Positions 15,702-24,908 of a DNA stretch of 64,000 nt are shown here, piece after piece. The DNA is taken from positions 310,001-374,000 of the forward strand of contig CAVXLG010000020.1 in assembly GCA_963762615.1 (NCBI GenBank), given 5' to 3'. Made by a program: the position numbers and the translations under genes. Each line of letters opens with the position of its first letter. The first letter of the stretch is position 1. The DNA is from PALSA-505 sp963762615. GTDB lineage: Bacteria; Actinomycetota; Actinomycetes; Streptosporangiales; Streptosporangiaceae. The notes beneath the pieces were generated by a model. The model was not told where the DNA came from. It worked only from the letters and a program-made list of their open reading frames with translations, and searched no databases.

Positions 15702-18128
15702 TCAGAGTGGGAACGCCAGGCTCTGCCCGGGACTGAGATCACGCAACTGGCCGCGGCAGCCCACCCGGATGGATGGGTGGCTGCCTGGGCCGCTGCTGAC
15801 CCGCACCGTGTGATCGGCGATGCCCAGGGTGATCAGGTGGTCTCGGTAGAAGATGCAGAATTCGAGCGTGCCGAGACTCTTCGGCCAGAATGGGTTCAGC
15901 CACAGGGTATCGTCACGGAGTTCGATGCCTGCGAAGCACCGCTGCAGCAGGTCGATCGTGCCCGTCATGGCCGCGAGGTGGATACCCTCGGCCGTGGTGC
16001 CGCCCTGAACATCGGCCACATCACTGCGTAGCGCCTCGACGAAACGCTCAACGGCCCCCTCCCGGCTGGCCCGCGCCAGCACCCAGGCGTGCACTACGGC
16101 GCTGAGCGTCGAGCCGTTGGACGTGCGGGCGAGGTAATAGTCGATCGTTTCCGGGATGAGACCCGGATCCCAGGAGTAGCCGAGGTGCCGGAAAAGCCCG
16201 CCGAGTTCGTCGGCGGACAGCAAGTAGAACAGCATCAGCACGTCGGCCTGCTTGGAGGCCTTGTACTGGTTCGGTGAATCGCCCTCGGCCTCGAGGATCC
16301 GGTCGAGGCGGCTGATGTCGCCGTACCTGCCGTGGTAGTCCTCCCAGTCCAGTTCCTTCAGGTCGTCGTATCCCTCGAACTGACTGATGATGCCGTCGGA
16401 GTGGAACGGGACGAACATCCGGCGGGAGATGTGTTCCCACCGTTGCAGTTCCGTCACGGTGATCTTCAGCTTCTCGGTGAGCTCGATCCGGCGGTGGTCG
16501 GAGAGCAGGTCGAGTACCTCGATGGCGCGAAGCAGCAGCCAGGTCGTCATCACGTTGGTGTAGGCGTTGTTGTCGATCCCCGCGTCAGGGCTGTCCGGGT
16601 AGCTGGTATGGAACTCGTCCGGCCCCACCACCCCGCGGATCACGTACCGGTCACGGTCGCGGTCGTAGGCGGCGGTACTGGCGAAGAACCGCGCGATCTC
16701 CAGGATCATCTCGGCGCCCTGCAGGGCGAGGAACTCGCGGTCGCCGGTGGCCTGGTAGTACTGCCAGGCGCTGCGGGCGACCGCGATACCGACGTGGCGC
16801 TGCAGGTACGTCGTGTCCGGCAGCCAGCGGCCCGACTTCGGATTGAGGTGCAGGAGCGCGCTCTGCTCCCGCCCGTCGCTGCCGGACTGCCACGGGTACA
16901 TCGCGCCCACGTGACCGGCTTCGCGTGCCGCTCGCCTCGCGGCGGCCAGCCGACGGTAGCGGTAGGCCTTCAGGGACCGGCTCAGTTCTGGTAGCCGCAG
17001 GTTCAGGACGGGGAATACGAACATGTCATCCCAGAAGACATGCCCGCGGTAGGCCTCGCCGTTCAGTCCGCGCGCCGGAACGCCCACGTCGCGATCCATG
17101 CTGTTGGGCGAGACCGTCTGTAGCAGGTGGAAGATATGCAGCCGTAGCACCGGCAGCACCTTGTCGTCCTCGCTGCCCTTCAGCTTGATATGGAAGCGCG
17201 CCCACAGGTGAGTCCACGCGAGCGCGTGCGCCCCTAGCATCTCGCCGAACGAGTCCGCGTCCTGCAGCCAGTCGGCTGCCGCCACGGCCACGTCCGATAC
17301 GGCGTGGTCCCGCGAGGTGGCGATGGCCACCGTCTTCTCGACCGTGACCTCGTCCGCCTCGGCGACGTCAAGCACCATTTCGTGGCCGATCCGCCCGGGC
17401 CCGCCGATCACGGTCGGCTGCTCGGCTACGCGTGCTCCGTTGCGGAACAGGCGGGTCCGGGCGGCTTCGGCAATGCGGATGTGCGACTGGCTGGTCTCCA
17501 CCACGAGCAATACGGCCGAGGTGTCGAGGGCGCGCGCCTCGAGGGGAACGAGGTGCCGGCTGGCCAGGTCGCGGTAGCGGGCGACGCCCTTGTTCTCGAC
17601 CTTGCCGTCGAGTTCCGACCGGACACGCAGCCGTCCTGACCAGTTCTCCGGCACGATCGTCGTCTCCAAGGCCGCAAGGTGCGCGGCACCCATGTGCACG
17701 AACCGGCGGCATGTGGCCCGGGTGACGCGGCCCTGGCCGTCGCGGATCCGCAGCTTCCGGGTGAGCACGCCACGGCGCAGGTCAAGCTCCAGCTGGTGCT
17801 GGAGAACTTTCAGGTCGGCGAGGTCGAGCCAGGGGCCGTCCTCGGCGGCGAAGGTCAGCGGAAGCCAGTTCGGCGCGTTGACCAGGCTCTCGTTCTCCAC
17901 CGATCGGCCCGCGATCTCGGTCGTCAGCGCGTTGTAACAACCCGCGATATAGGTGCCCGGGTAGTGAGTTCCATCCGCTGCCGACTCCGGGGCCGCGCCG
18001 CGAGTGGCAAAGTAGCCGTTGCCCACGGTGCATAGCGCCTCGCGCAGTCCTTCCTCGCGCGGGGCATATCCTTCATAGCGAAGCGTCCACTCCGTGACCG
18101 GGACGGGCTTCCCATCGAGACCTCTCAT
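15702..18128 (-). CDS. Glycoside hydrolase family 65 (maltose/trehalose/kojibiose phosphorylase type)
   Basis: An 808-residue GH65 enzyme, expected to split an alpha-glucosidic disaccharide with phosphate, giving beta-glucose 1-phosphate. The N-terminal beta-sandwich has ALCTVGNGYFATRG. The (alpha/alpha)6 barrel carries GHVFWDDMFVFP and the catalytic acid segment GVVGPDEFH, then K-A-S-K-Q-A-D-V-L and the phosphate-site region around SNGSTLSAVVHAW. Substrate cannot be told from the sequence. A phosphorolytic route saves ATP, which suits dormancy. In M. tuberculosis a GH65 domain sits in the DosR-regulon protein Rv2006. It lies 104 bases downstream of two KAS III-like genes on the same strand, so it may be the last gene of their operon. 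No beta-phosphoglucomutase gene is nearby. Confidence 0.85.
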   Translation of the reverse strand: MRGLDGKPVPVTEWTLRYEGYAPREEGLREALCTVGNGYFATRGAAPESAADGTHYPGTYIAGCYNALTTEIAGRSVENESLVNAPNWLPLTFAAEDGPWLDLADLKVLQHQLELDLRRGVLTRKLRIRDGQGRVTRATCRRFVHMGAAHLAALETTIVPENWSGRLRVRSELDGKVENKGVARYRDLASRHLVPLEARALDTSAVLLVVETSQSHIRIAEAARTRLFRNGARVAEQPTVIGGPGRIGHEMVLDVAEADEVTVEKTVAIATSRDHAVSDVAVAAADWLQDADSFGEMLGAHALAWTHLWARFHIKLKGSEDDKVLPVLRLHIFHLLQTVSPNSMDRDVGVPARGLNGEAYRGHVFWDDMFVFPVLNLRLPELSRSLKAYRYRRLAAARRAAREAGHVGAMYPWQSGSDGREQSALLHLNPKSGRWLPDTTYLQRHVGIAVARSAWQYYQATGDREFLALQGAEMILEIARFFASTAAYDRDRDRYVIRGVVGPDEFHTSYPDSPDAGIDNNAYTNVMTTWLLLRAIEVLDLLSDHRRIELTEKLKITVTELQRWEHISRRMFVPFHSDGIISQFEGYDDLKELDWEDYHGRYGDISRLDRILEAEGDSPNQYKASKQADVLMLFYLLSADELGGLFRHLGYSWDPGLIPETIDYYLARTSNGSTLSAVVHAWVLARASREGAVERFVEALRSDVADVQGGTTAEGIHLAAMTGTIDLLQRCFAGIELRDDTLWLNPFWPKSLGTLEFCIFYRDHLITLGIADHTVRVSSGPGSHPSIRVGCRGQLRDLSPGQSLAFPL

Positions 18129-18232
18129 CGTGGCTGCCTACAGGTCGTCGGATTCTGGTGTGCGTGTACCAGGCGCGGCGGGCATCCGCTGAGCCGGGTC
18201 GGCCAGTCGCTCGCCGTCCACGTTGCCCGGCT

Positions 18233-19156
18233 TCATCGGCCGTCCTGGCGGTAGAGCGCGAGGGCCACGGTGAGGCCTGCGCCGGCGGCGAGCATCAGGG
18301 TGTTGCGGGCCTCGCCGAGTCGGCCCGACCTGGTCGCGGCCTGCAGCGCGGCGAGCGGCCCGGTGGTGTAGGCGGTGTCGAGATCTTCGGCGACGTAGGC
18401 GACCCGGTCACCCGGAATGCCGAGACTCGCCCGCAGCGGGTCAAGGAAACCCGGAGAGGACGGGGTCGCGATGAGCAGGTCGATCTCGCTGATTCCCATC
18501 CCGACCCGCCGCAGGAACCGGCGGGTCGCCTCCTCGGCGCAGTCGGCCAGGCGGGCCTGATAACCGGGTTTCTGGTCCATGACCAACTGGCTCTGGCCGG
18601 TTCCCCGCCAGGGCGCGCGAGGCCCGGGCCGGTCGTGCCAGACCAGCCCGCTGACGAACAGATCCTCGTACTCGGGGAATGTCTCGGCGCCGAAGTCGGT
18701 GAACCCGGTGACACCGTCGTCCCAGGCCAGAAGCATCGCGCCGCCGGCGGGCCGGAAGGAGGAGGACCGGGAAGCCCCGGGATCCGGGTCCACGTCGCTC
18801 GCCACGATCGCGCCGAGCCGGATGACGCCGGAACGCAGCAAGCCGGCCTCAAGCTGGATCGCGCTGACCACGCCGCAGGTGCCGTTCATGAGGTCGAATG
18901 AGAAGGTGCCGTGGCCGGCGGCCGGCGGCTGGCCCAGGTTGGCGCCGATGTCCTCCTGGATGAGGGCGGCGAGTGCCGGCTCGCCCATGTTGTCTTCCCG
19001 GTAGACCCCGGTGTTGATCAGCATGTCGATTTCGCTGGGCTCTCTTCTCGCCTCCGCGAGGCAGGCCCGGGCGGCGGCATCGGCCAGCCGCCGCGCGGTC
19101 GGCTTGTGCAGCCCGTGGCTGGTCAGCGCGCTGACGGCTTCAATGCGTGTGCCCAT
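18233..19156 (-). CDS. Degenerate KAS III-like protein (partner of the next gene)
   Basis: A 307-residue thiolase-fold protein related to beta-ketoacyl-ACP synthase III. It keeps the nucleophile region DLMNGTCGVVSAIQLE, including the Cys. The family His motif (P-H-Q-x) is replaced by ATPSSPGF, and the Asn motif (G-N-T-S) by AYTTGPLAAL, so two of the three catalytic residues are gone. It overlaps the 3' end of the full KAS III gene by 17 bases. A complete enzyme next to a degenerate paralogue recalls heterodimeric condensing enzymes such as PqsBC, or chain-length-factor pairs. That analogy is my inference. A condensing or acyl-transfer role in lipid synthesis is likely. Confidence 0.7.
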   Translation of the reverse strand: MGTRIEAVSALTSHGLHKPTARRLADAAARACLAEARREPSEIDMLINTGVYREDNMGEPALAALIQEDIGANLGQPPAAGHGTFSFDLMNGTCGVVSAIQLEAGLLRSGVIRLGAIVASDVDPDPGASRSSSFRPAGGAMLLAWDDGVTGFTDFGAETFPEYEDLFVSGLVWHDRPGPRAPWRGTGQSQLVMDQKPGYQARLADCAEEATRRFLRRVGMGISEIDLLIATPSSPGFLDPLRASLGIPGDRVAYVAEDLDTAYTTGPLAALQAATRSGRLGEARNTLMLAAGAGLTVALALYRQDGR

Positions 19157-20252
19157 AATGGTCCACCTGCTCGCCGATGGTGAATATGGCGATGCCGATC
19201 TCGATGCCCGAGGCGAGGGCGAGCAGCATCACCCGGTCTCCCTTATGCATGCGCTGTTCGGCCAGGTACTTGTGCAGCGCCACGAACAACGTCGTCGACG
19301 ACGTGTTGCCGTACTCCTCCAGGTTGACAACCACGTGTTTCGGCTTGGCCCCGAGCTGCCGGACGAATTCCTGGGTGGCCTTGCGGATGGCCCGGGCGGA
19401 GGTCTGGTGCGGGATCAGGTAGTCGATATCGCCCAGGTCGATTCCGGCCTCGCCGATCACCTCGGCCACCAGCGCTGGCATGTCCTGGATCGCCACCTTC
19501 TGCAACGTCCTGGACTTGGTGTACATCTGAGCGCCCGGGCCCAGGGTGCTGGGGAAGGCGAGGCACAGCCGGCTGTGCTCGGCGAGGGTGGTGAAGCCGA
19601 TGACGTCGATGCCAGGAACCCCCTGCGGCGCCCGTTCCACGATCACGGCGGAACCAGCGTCGCCAAGTGTGAGCGATGCGAGTTGCTTGCTGAACAGCGA
19701 GCGGATCTGTTTCGCGGCGTTCCAGCTCAGGTGGGAGATGTACTCGCCGGAGACCACCATCCCGCAGCTGATCTCACCCCGGGCGATGAGGTCCTGCAGC
19801 AGGAACACCCCGGTGAGCATGCCGGCACACGCGTTCGAAAGGTCGAAGTTCACTGCCCGTGAGGCGCCGATGGCTTGCTTGACGTAGAGGCTGAGCGGGG
19901 GCTCGAACGATTGCGAGAACCCGCCCTTGGAACGGGTGATACTGGTGTTGATCAGCATTTCTATGTCTGATGCCTGGTGCAGCGAATGAGCCAGGCAGTC
20001 GCGCGCGGCCCCGGCGGCCAGGGTGAAGGAGTTCTCGCCCGGCCCGACCACGTGGCGTTCGTGGATGCCTGTCAGTCGCTCCAGCTGGATCCGGGTACGG
20101 TGCCTGGTCTGGCTCATCAGGTCCTTGGTGGTCAGCCTCCGCGCGGGCAGCTTCACGCCGACGCTTTCGATCCGGCATCCCCACGAGCCGCCGGCGTCAG
20201 GTGAGGCAAGCGCCAGCCAGTGGTCCGTTTCCCGGGCCCGGGTTTCGGTCAC
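19140..20252 (-). CDS. 3-oxoacyl-ACP synthase III family condensing enzyme
   Basis: A 370-residue KAS III-type enzyme with the complete triad: C142 in DLSNACAGML, His in IPHQTSARAIRK (about residue 293), and Asn in EEYGNTSSTTL (about 324). It should condense or transfer acyl groups from CoA or ACP, as in fatty-acid initiation, OleA-type head-to-head condensation or secondary metabolism. An N-terminal extension of about 25 residues precedes the fold. It leads a leftward unit followed by the degenerate partner and probably the GH65 gene. A 7/10 DosR-like box lies in the divergent region shared with an alpha/beta hydrolase gene. Substrate is unknown. Confidence 0.8.
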   Translation of the reverse strand: MTETRARETDHWLALASPDAGGSWGCRIESVGVKLPARRLTTKDLMSQTRHRTRIQLERLTGIHERHVVGPGENSFTLAAGAARDCLAHSLHQASDIEMLINTSITRSKGGFSQSFEPPLSLYVKQAIGASRAVNFDLSNACAGMLTGVFLLQDLIARGEISCGMVVSGEYISHLSWNAAKQIRSLFSKQLASLTLGDAGSAVIVERAPQGVPGIDVIGFTTLAEHSRLCLAFPSTLGPGAQMYTKSRTLQKVAIQDMPALVAEVIGEAGIDLGDIDYLIPHQTSARAIRKATQEFVRQLGAKPKHVVVNLEEYGNTSSTTLFVALHKYLAEQRMHKGDRVMLLALASGIEIGIAIFTIGEQVDHYGHTH

Positions 20253-20330
20253 CGGACTCCTCCCATCCGTAGCGCCTCGCCGACGGGGCTACTCTTGTTC
20301 CACAGTCCCCGACCTCGGATGTCAGGCGAT

Positions 20331-20344
20331 AGGGCCGAACGTCA
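20331..20344. promoter_or_regulatory. Candidate DosR-like box in a divergent promoter region
   Basis: GGGCCGAACGTCAT matches 7 of 10 fixed positions; its left 11 bases equal the box at 2738. It lies between the leftward KAS III gene and the rightward hydrolase gene. Confidence 0.4.
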
Positions 20345-20417
20345 TCGGCTGAAGGCCGTCAGGCCCTTATGACCGGTCACCATTGATCGGCCCGACGCCG
20401 GATCGGCGGCCTCAAGA

Positions 20418-21353
20418 ATGGAACGACCGCTCGACTTTGCTCCTCCGGCGGCGCGGCACGACGCTCAGGTGAGCGTGATACCCGGGCATGACCGCAGGTC
20501 AGGCCTCGAAGGGGGCAGGCACCTGCTGGCCTACGGGGAGTACCGGCTGAGCTATGAAATCTACGGTTCGGGAGACCGCGTGCTCGTGTGGCTGCATGGA
20601 CTGCTGCTCGATGCCAGCCTCAGCCGGAGCCTGGCCCGGAACTTGGCCGCGCGGGGCAACCGGGTCATCCTGCTCGACCTGCTCGGTCATGGCCGCAGCG
20701 ACAAGCCCCGCCATGCCAGCCCGCACCGGATGGACCTGTACGCCGAGCAGGTGCTGTGCCTCCTGGATGAGCTCGCCCTGGAGCAGGTGGTGCTCGGGGG
20801 CGTCTCGCTAGGCACCAACGTGAGCCTGCTGACCACAGTGCGGGCGCCAGAGCGGGTTCGCGGGCTGATCCTGGAAATGCCCGTGCTCGAGCGGGCGGTG
20901 CCCGCGGCGGCGCTGGTGTTCTTGCCGCTCCTGCTGGAGGCGCACTACGCCCGTCCCGCGCTGCGCCGGTTCTCCTGGGCCGTCTCTCGCCTGCCCGCGA
21001 CCGGGTTCGGCCCGCTCGACTCGCTGATCGGGGCTGTCGCGTCCGACCCGGACGAAATAGCGGCCGTGCTGCACGGCGTGCTGCTGGGTCCCATCGCGCC
21101 GACCGTCGAACAGCGCCGGTCTATCACCGCTCCCGCCCTCGTGCTGGGGCACGGCATCGACCTGATCCATTCGTTCGGTGACGCCAAGCGCCTGGCCCGC
21201 CAGCTCCCAGACGCCCGGCTGATCCGCACCCGCACGTTCGCCGAGCTGTGGGTGCGGCCCGCTCGCCTGACCGCCGAGATCACCGAGTTCCTCGACCGGG
21301 TCTGGGCGGACGGCGGCCCGGCCGAGCCGGCCGGGGGCCTGGCCCGCGGGTAG
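20418..21353 (+). CDS. Alpha/beta-hydrolase
   Basis: A 311-residue alpha/beta-fold protein. The oxyanion region is WLHGLLLDASLS, the D-G-H-G-R-S-like strand is LLDLLGHGRSDKP, and the nucleophile elbow is GGVSLGTNVSLL (GxSxG with Ser). The usual catalytic His near the C terminus is not obvious: the corresponding stretch reads RTRTFAELWVRP. Activity is therefore uncertain, or the His comes from another position. A Pro-rich lead of about 30 residues precedes the fold. Only 6 bases separate its stop from the next gene, so the two are an operon. Set among KAS III, reductase and acyltransferase genes, it may act on an acyl intermediate. Confidence 0.75.
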   Translation: MERPLDFAPPAARHDAQVSVIPGHDRRSGLEGGRHLLAYGEYRLSYEIYGSGDRVLVWLHGLLLDASLSRSLARNLAARGNRVILLDLLGHGRSDKPRHASPHRMDLYAEQVLCLLDELALEQVVLGGVSLGTNVSLLTTVRAPERVRGLILEMPVLERAVPAAALVFLPLLLEAHYARPALRRFSWAVSRLPATGFGPLDSLIGAVASDPDEIAAVLHGVLLGPIAPTVEQRRSITAPALVLGHGIDLIHSFGDAKRLARQLPDARLIRTRTFAELWVRPARLTAEITEFLDRVWADGGPAEPAGGLARG

Positions 21354-21359
21354 CCGGTT

Positions 21360-22385
21360 TTGACTTCCGGCGGGGAGGGCGATCTGACGGTCGCGGTGAC
21401 CGGGCCGACCGGCACGCTCGGGTTCGGCCTGGTCCCGCTGCTGCAGGCCGACGCCCGGGTGGTGCAGATCCTGGGTATTGCCAGGCGCCCGTTCGACCCG
21501 GCCGCATACGGCTGGACGAAGATGACCTACCGCCGCGGGGACGTCCGCGACCCCGCGGCCTTGCACGACGCGTTCGCCGGCGCCGACGTGGTGGTGCACC
21601 TCGCGTTCCTTATCACCGGGGCGGCATCACGCGAGACGATCCGGGCCGTGAACGTCCAGGGAACGCTGAATGCCTTCCGTGCCGCCGACGAGGCCCGGGT
21701 CCGCCGCTTCGTCTACTCCTCGTCGGTAGCGGCTTACGGATTCCACCCCGGCAACCCGGTGGGAATGTCGGAGGACTGGCCCGTGCGGCCCGCCTCACGG
21801 CTCTTCTACGCCCAGGAGAAGGCCGAGCTTGAGCACCTGCTGCGAGCGGAGGCGGCCCAGTCCTCCCGGCTTGCCCTGTACCTGCTCCGCCCGTCAATCG
21901 TGCTCGGCCCGCATACCGTGGGCGCGAAGAACCTGCTGCCCGGGCCGCTCGCGCCGCTGGCCCGCTTGGCCACGCCAACTGGCCGGTTCCCGGTGCCGGT
22001 CCCGGTATTCGTGCCTGTGCTGCCGCTGCAGTTCGTTCATGAGGGGGACGTGGGCCAGGCGCTCCTGAAGTGCGTGGTGGCCGCCGGTCCGCCCGGCGCT
22101 TACAACATCGCCGGCGACGGGGTCGTCTCTACCGCCGACATTGCCCGCGAGCTCGGCCTGCTCCCGGTGCCCTTGCCCGCGGGTCCCGCGCAGCTTGCGG
22201 CGCGGGCCGTCGCGGCCCTGCCCTTCCTACCGCCCGTGGCCGGGTGGGTGGAGGTGGCCAGCCATCCGGCGATCATGGACACGACCCGCGCGAAACAGCA
22301 ACTGGGCTGGACGCCCCGCTTCACCGGCCTTGAGGCGTTGCGGGCGACCCTGCGGCCCGGACCGCGGTCCGCAGACGCACGATAG
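21360..22385 (+). CDS. NAD(P)-dependent epimerase/reductase (extended SDR)
   Basis: A 341-residue extended short-chain dehydrogenase. It has the Rossmann motif VAVTGPTGTLGFGLV, the D-V-R-D loop, SSSVAAYGF, and the active-site pair Y-x3-K in FYAQEKAELE. The C-terminal half fits 3-beta-hydroxysteroid-dehydrogenase/epimerase-like enzymes, including those reducing 2-alkyl-3-ketoacids. The start is uncertain: a TTG at 21360 gives the full N terminus, while a GTG near 21399 would start within the Rossmann strand. It follows the hydrolase by 6 bases. Together with the two KAS III-like proteins this suggests a condensation-reduction lipid route (inference). Confidence 0.75.
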   Translation: MTSGGEGDLTVAVTGPTGTLGFGLVPLLQADARVVQILGIARRPFDPAAYGWTKMTYRRGDVRDPAALHDAFAGADVVVHLAFLITGAASRETIRAVNVQGTLNAFRAADEARVRRFVYSSSVAAYGFHPGNPVGMSEDWPVRPASRLFYAQEKAELEHLLRAEAAQSSRLALYLLRPSIVLGPHTVGAKNLLPGPLAPLARLATPTGRFPVPVPVFVPVLPLQFVHEGDVGQALLKCVVAAGPPGAYNIAGDGVVSTADIARELGLLPVPLPAGPAQLAARAVAALPFLPPVAGWVEVASHPAIMDTTRAKQQLGWTPRFTGLEALRATLRPGPRSADAR

Positions 22386-22428
22386 TAGGTGCCGCCCGTG
22401 CAGGAACCGCAAAGCGTGACGGTCTGTC

Positions 22429-22941
22429 TCAGGACGTGAGCGGGCTGAGGTCGATGACCACGACGTTCCCCGGGCCTGAGACCATCAGGTTGACCAGTGG
22501 AGTGATCCAACCGCACCCGGTGAACGGCGGTCTCTGGTACCGGCCGGCCAGCCGGCCGCCCTGCTCCAGATCGAAGCCGGGCCTGGAACGCAGCGGCACC
22601 ACGGCCTGAGTGGCGGTACGGCACGAACAACCGCTGAGCAGCGTGCGGCCGGCAACACAGACGGCGGTGATGACCGCGTGTACCGTAACCGTCGCGAGGA
22701 TTCCCCCTTCGTGGTCGAATCCGCCGATGACCGGGGACTGGGGGGTGATCTGGACGTTAGCCTGCAGCAGGCTGACACCGAGCACTGTGCGGCTGACAGC
22801 AGACTCATCGAGGACGAGATCCCCGGTGAACAGGCCGGAGTCCTTATCCACGCGCAGCGCCAGTGACCCGTTCAACGCGACCTGCAGGGAACTTCCGCGA
22901 ACGGTGAGGAATCCCCGCACCGAATAGGCGATCTTCTCCAT
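22429..22941 (-). CDS. Hypothetical protein, possibly beta-rich (YceI-like?)
   Basis: A 170-residue protein beginning MEKIAYSVRGFLTVRGSSLQ and rich in alternating beta-strand patterns (G-S-L-A-L-R-V-D, G-D-L-V-L-D, A-V-V-P-L). The layout faintly recalls YceI-type lipocalin-like proteins, but I cannot confirm this. The start at 22941 has GAGAGGA upstream; longer reading frames contain an unlikely Arg-rich lead. It is divergent from the WS/DGAT gene and convergent with the reductase gene, so it may concern lipid binding or storage. Confidence 0.55.
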   Translation of the reverse strand: MEKIAYSVRGFLTVRGSSLQVALNGSLALRVDKDSGLFTGDLVLDESAVSRTVLGVSLLQANVQITPQSPVIGGFDHEGGILATVTVHAVITAVCVAGRTLLSGCSCRTATQAVVPLRSRPGFDLEQGGRLAGRYQRPPFTGCGWITPLVNLMVSGPGNVVVIDLSPLTS

Positions 22942-22977
22942 GGAGCATCCTCTCTCCGCCTGGGCCGCCGACAAGCA

Positions 22978-22991
22978 GAGTCGAAAGTCAC
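22978..22991. promoter_or_regulatory. Possible degenerate DosR-like box before WS/DGAT
   Basis: GAGTCGAAAGTCAC matches 7 of 10 fixed positions and resembles the box at 36532. It lies between two divergent genes. Confidence 0.3.
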
Positions 22992-23117
22992 CGGCGGAGG
23001 GGTCCATCAGCCGTGTCCCTGTCGGCCCGCGCTGATTACCCTGAACATCGAGATGATCTTCAGGCGGGGCGAAACCGCGTCCGGCTGACGAGACCGGCAA
23101 GCCTCGGGAGGTAGGCC

Positions 23118-24605
23118 ATGAAACCGTTGAATTCCCTCGACGTCGCCTTCGTCGATGCAGAGGACCAGGACAAGCAGGCTTCGTTCGCGATCGCCTCGGT
23201 CGCGGTGTTCGAAGGTCCCGCACCCTCGTACGAGGAGTTCCTGACCGGGGTGGCCGGGAGGCTGCCGCTGGTGCCGCTGTACCGCAGGAAGCTGCGCAAG
23301 ATTCCGTTCAACCTCGGCCCGCCGGTCTGGGTGGATGCCCGTGATTTCGACATCCGCTACCACGTCAGGCAGACCGCGCTGCCCGCGCCCGGCGGGCACG
23401 AGCAGCTCGGCCGGCTGGTGGCCCGGGTGATGTCGCAGCGACTCGACCGTGATTACCCGCTGTGGGAGTACTGGCTCGTGGAGGGGCTGGATCAGGGACG
23501 GTGGGGTCTGATCTCCAAGGTGCACCACTGCATGGTGGACGGCGTCTCCGGGACCGACCTGTACCGCGTGATCTTCGACCTGACTCCCGAGCCGTCGCCA
23601 CCCGCCGTGGATGACCAGACGGTCCCGGCTGAACCATCGGACGCAGCGCTTGCCGCACGGGCGGCCCTGGATGCCCTGACGCTGCCGGTGCGAGACGGCC
23701 TGGCCCTGTCCCGTGCGCTCATTGATCCGCAGGCTGCTGTCCGGCAGGCCGGTGGCGCACTGCGGGGAATGGCGAAGCTGACCGGAGCGCTGTGGCCGGC
23801 CCCCGGCTCGTCGCTGACCGGTCGGATCGGGCGGCAACGCCGGTACGCCTGGGCCAGGGCCTCGCTGGACGACGTCAAGACGATCAAGCGAGATTTCGGC
23901 GGGACCGTGAACGATGTCATGCTGGCCGCGATCAGCGGCGGCTTCCGGTCCCTGCTGCTCGCCCGCGGCGAGCAGCCCACCTCATCCATGGTTCCCTCGC
24001 TGGTTCCCGTCTCCGTCCGGGCCGCGGGCGAGGAAAACATCTACGAGAACCGCGTGTCAGCCATCGTCGCGGATCTGCCGGTCCATGTCGCTGACCCGGT
24101 CAAGCGGCTCGCCGCGATAACGGCGGAGATGTCGGAACTGAAGGCGAGCCAAGAGGTTTCCGCAGGCCAGGCCGTAGTCTCACTGGGCCGCTATACCTGG
24201 TACCCGTTCGCATCCCTGTTCGTCCGGGCCGCTTTCAGCCTCCCGCAGCGCGAGATCGTCACCGTCACCACCAACGTGCCCGGGCCGCGGCAGCCGCTCT
24301 ATGCGCTCGGCCGCCGGCTGGTGGAGATCATTCCCTACGTGCCCATCGCCACCACGCTGCGCACCGGGATATCCATCTTCACCTACTGCGATCACGTCAC
24401 GTTCGGGATCACCGGCGACTACGACACCATGCCCGACATCGAGGTGCTCGCGCGCGGCATCGAGGACAGCGTCGCTGAGCTACTCGACGCTGCGCGGAAA
24501 CGCCGGCCAGCCGCCCGGGAACGCCGCCCGGCGCCCCGGAACCGCCATCCAGCTCGTAACGCCAGCCAGCAGCCCAGAAGCGGCGCCTCCGCTCGATCTG
24601 CTTAA
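23118..24605 (+). CDS. Wax ester synthase / diacylglycerol acyltransferase (WS/DGAT)
   Basis: A 495-residue acyl-CoA:alcohol or diacylglycerol acyltransferase that makes wax esters and/or triacylglycerol at the membrane. The catalytic motif HHCMVDG is at residues 136-142 (H137, D141). The second family motif region, VNDVMLAAISGGFR, and the C-terminal V-T-N-V-P-G-P segment are present. Length is normal for the family. The start has GGGAGG 6 bases upstream. In M. tuberculosis Tgs1 (Rv3130c), the major TAG synthase of hypoxia, is DosR-controlled. The Pro/Arg-rich C-terminal tail overlaps a truncated CBS gene on the other strand. Confidence 0.9.
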   Translation: MKPLNSLDVAFVDAEDQDKQASFAIASVAVFEGPAPSYEEFLTGVAGRLPLVPLYRRKLRKIPFNLGPPVWVDARDFDIRYHVRQTALPAPGGHEQLGRLVARVMSQRLDRDYPLWEYWLVEGLDQGRWGLISKVHHCMVDGVSGTDLYRVIFDLTPEPSPPAVDDQTVPAEPSDAALAARAALDALTLPVRDGLALSRALIDPQAAVRQAGGALRGMAKLTGALWPAPGSSLTGRIGRQRRYAWARASLDDVKTIKRDFGGTVNDVMLAAISGGFRSLLLARGEQPTSSMVPSLVPVSVRAAGEENIYENRVSAIVADLPVHVADPVKRLAAITAEMSELKASQEVSAGQAVVSLGRYTWYPFASLFVRAAFSLPQREIVTVTTNVPGPRQPLYALGRRLVEIIPYVPIATTLRTGISIFTYCDHVTFGITGDYDTMPDIEVLARGIEDSVAELLDAARKRRPAARERRPAPRNRHPARNASQQPRSGASARSA

Positions 24606-24908
24606 TCGCCTGCCGACGGACGAGCTCTTCGCTTCCAGCCGGGGGCATCCGGAGGCATCCAGGAGCTGGACGGCAACGGCCCTGCTCTCGGCCTGACCGG
24701 TAATCGTAACTATCCCGCACCTGACCAGGACTTCGAAGGCGTCCGGATTCAGCGCGAAGTCGCCGATGATGATGTCGCCGATTATTTCGTTCCTAATCTC
24801 GTCATCTTCACGGTCACAGAAGCTGAGGACGTCAATCCGGCTGACGATGCCGAGTGGGTGGCCCGTCTCGTCCGTGACTACCAGCCGCTTGACCCGGCGC
24901 GTCCTCAT
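24480..24908 (-). pseudogene. CBS-BON protein remnant, 5'-truncated
   Basis: The frame opens abruptly inside a second CBS domain (RVKRLVVTDETGHPLGIVSR, then I-D-V-L) and runs through a BON-like region (FEVLVRCGIVTITGQAESRA) before ending in low-complexity sequence that overlaps the WS/DGAT gene. The whole N-terminal part of the CBS pair is missing. The opening ATG overlaps the TGA of the pgk fragment as ATGA, so one deletion seems to have joined two unrelated genes. The intact relatives are at 2856 and 27521. A small product could still be made, but it cannot form a normal CBS pair. Confidence 0.75.

Noticed and set aside
18233..22385. An OleABCD-type olefin pathway
   Set aside because: KAS III, hydrolase and SDR invite the comparison. 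But the hydrolase has a Ser nucleophile motif instead of the OleB-type Asp, and no OleC-like ligase is adjacent.
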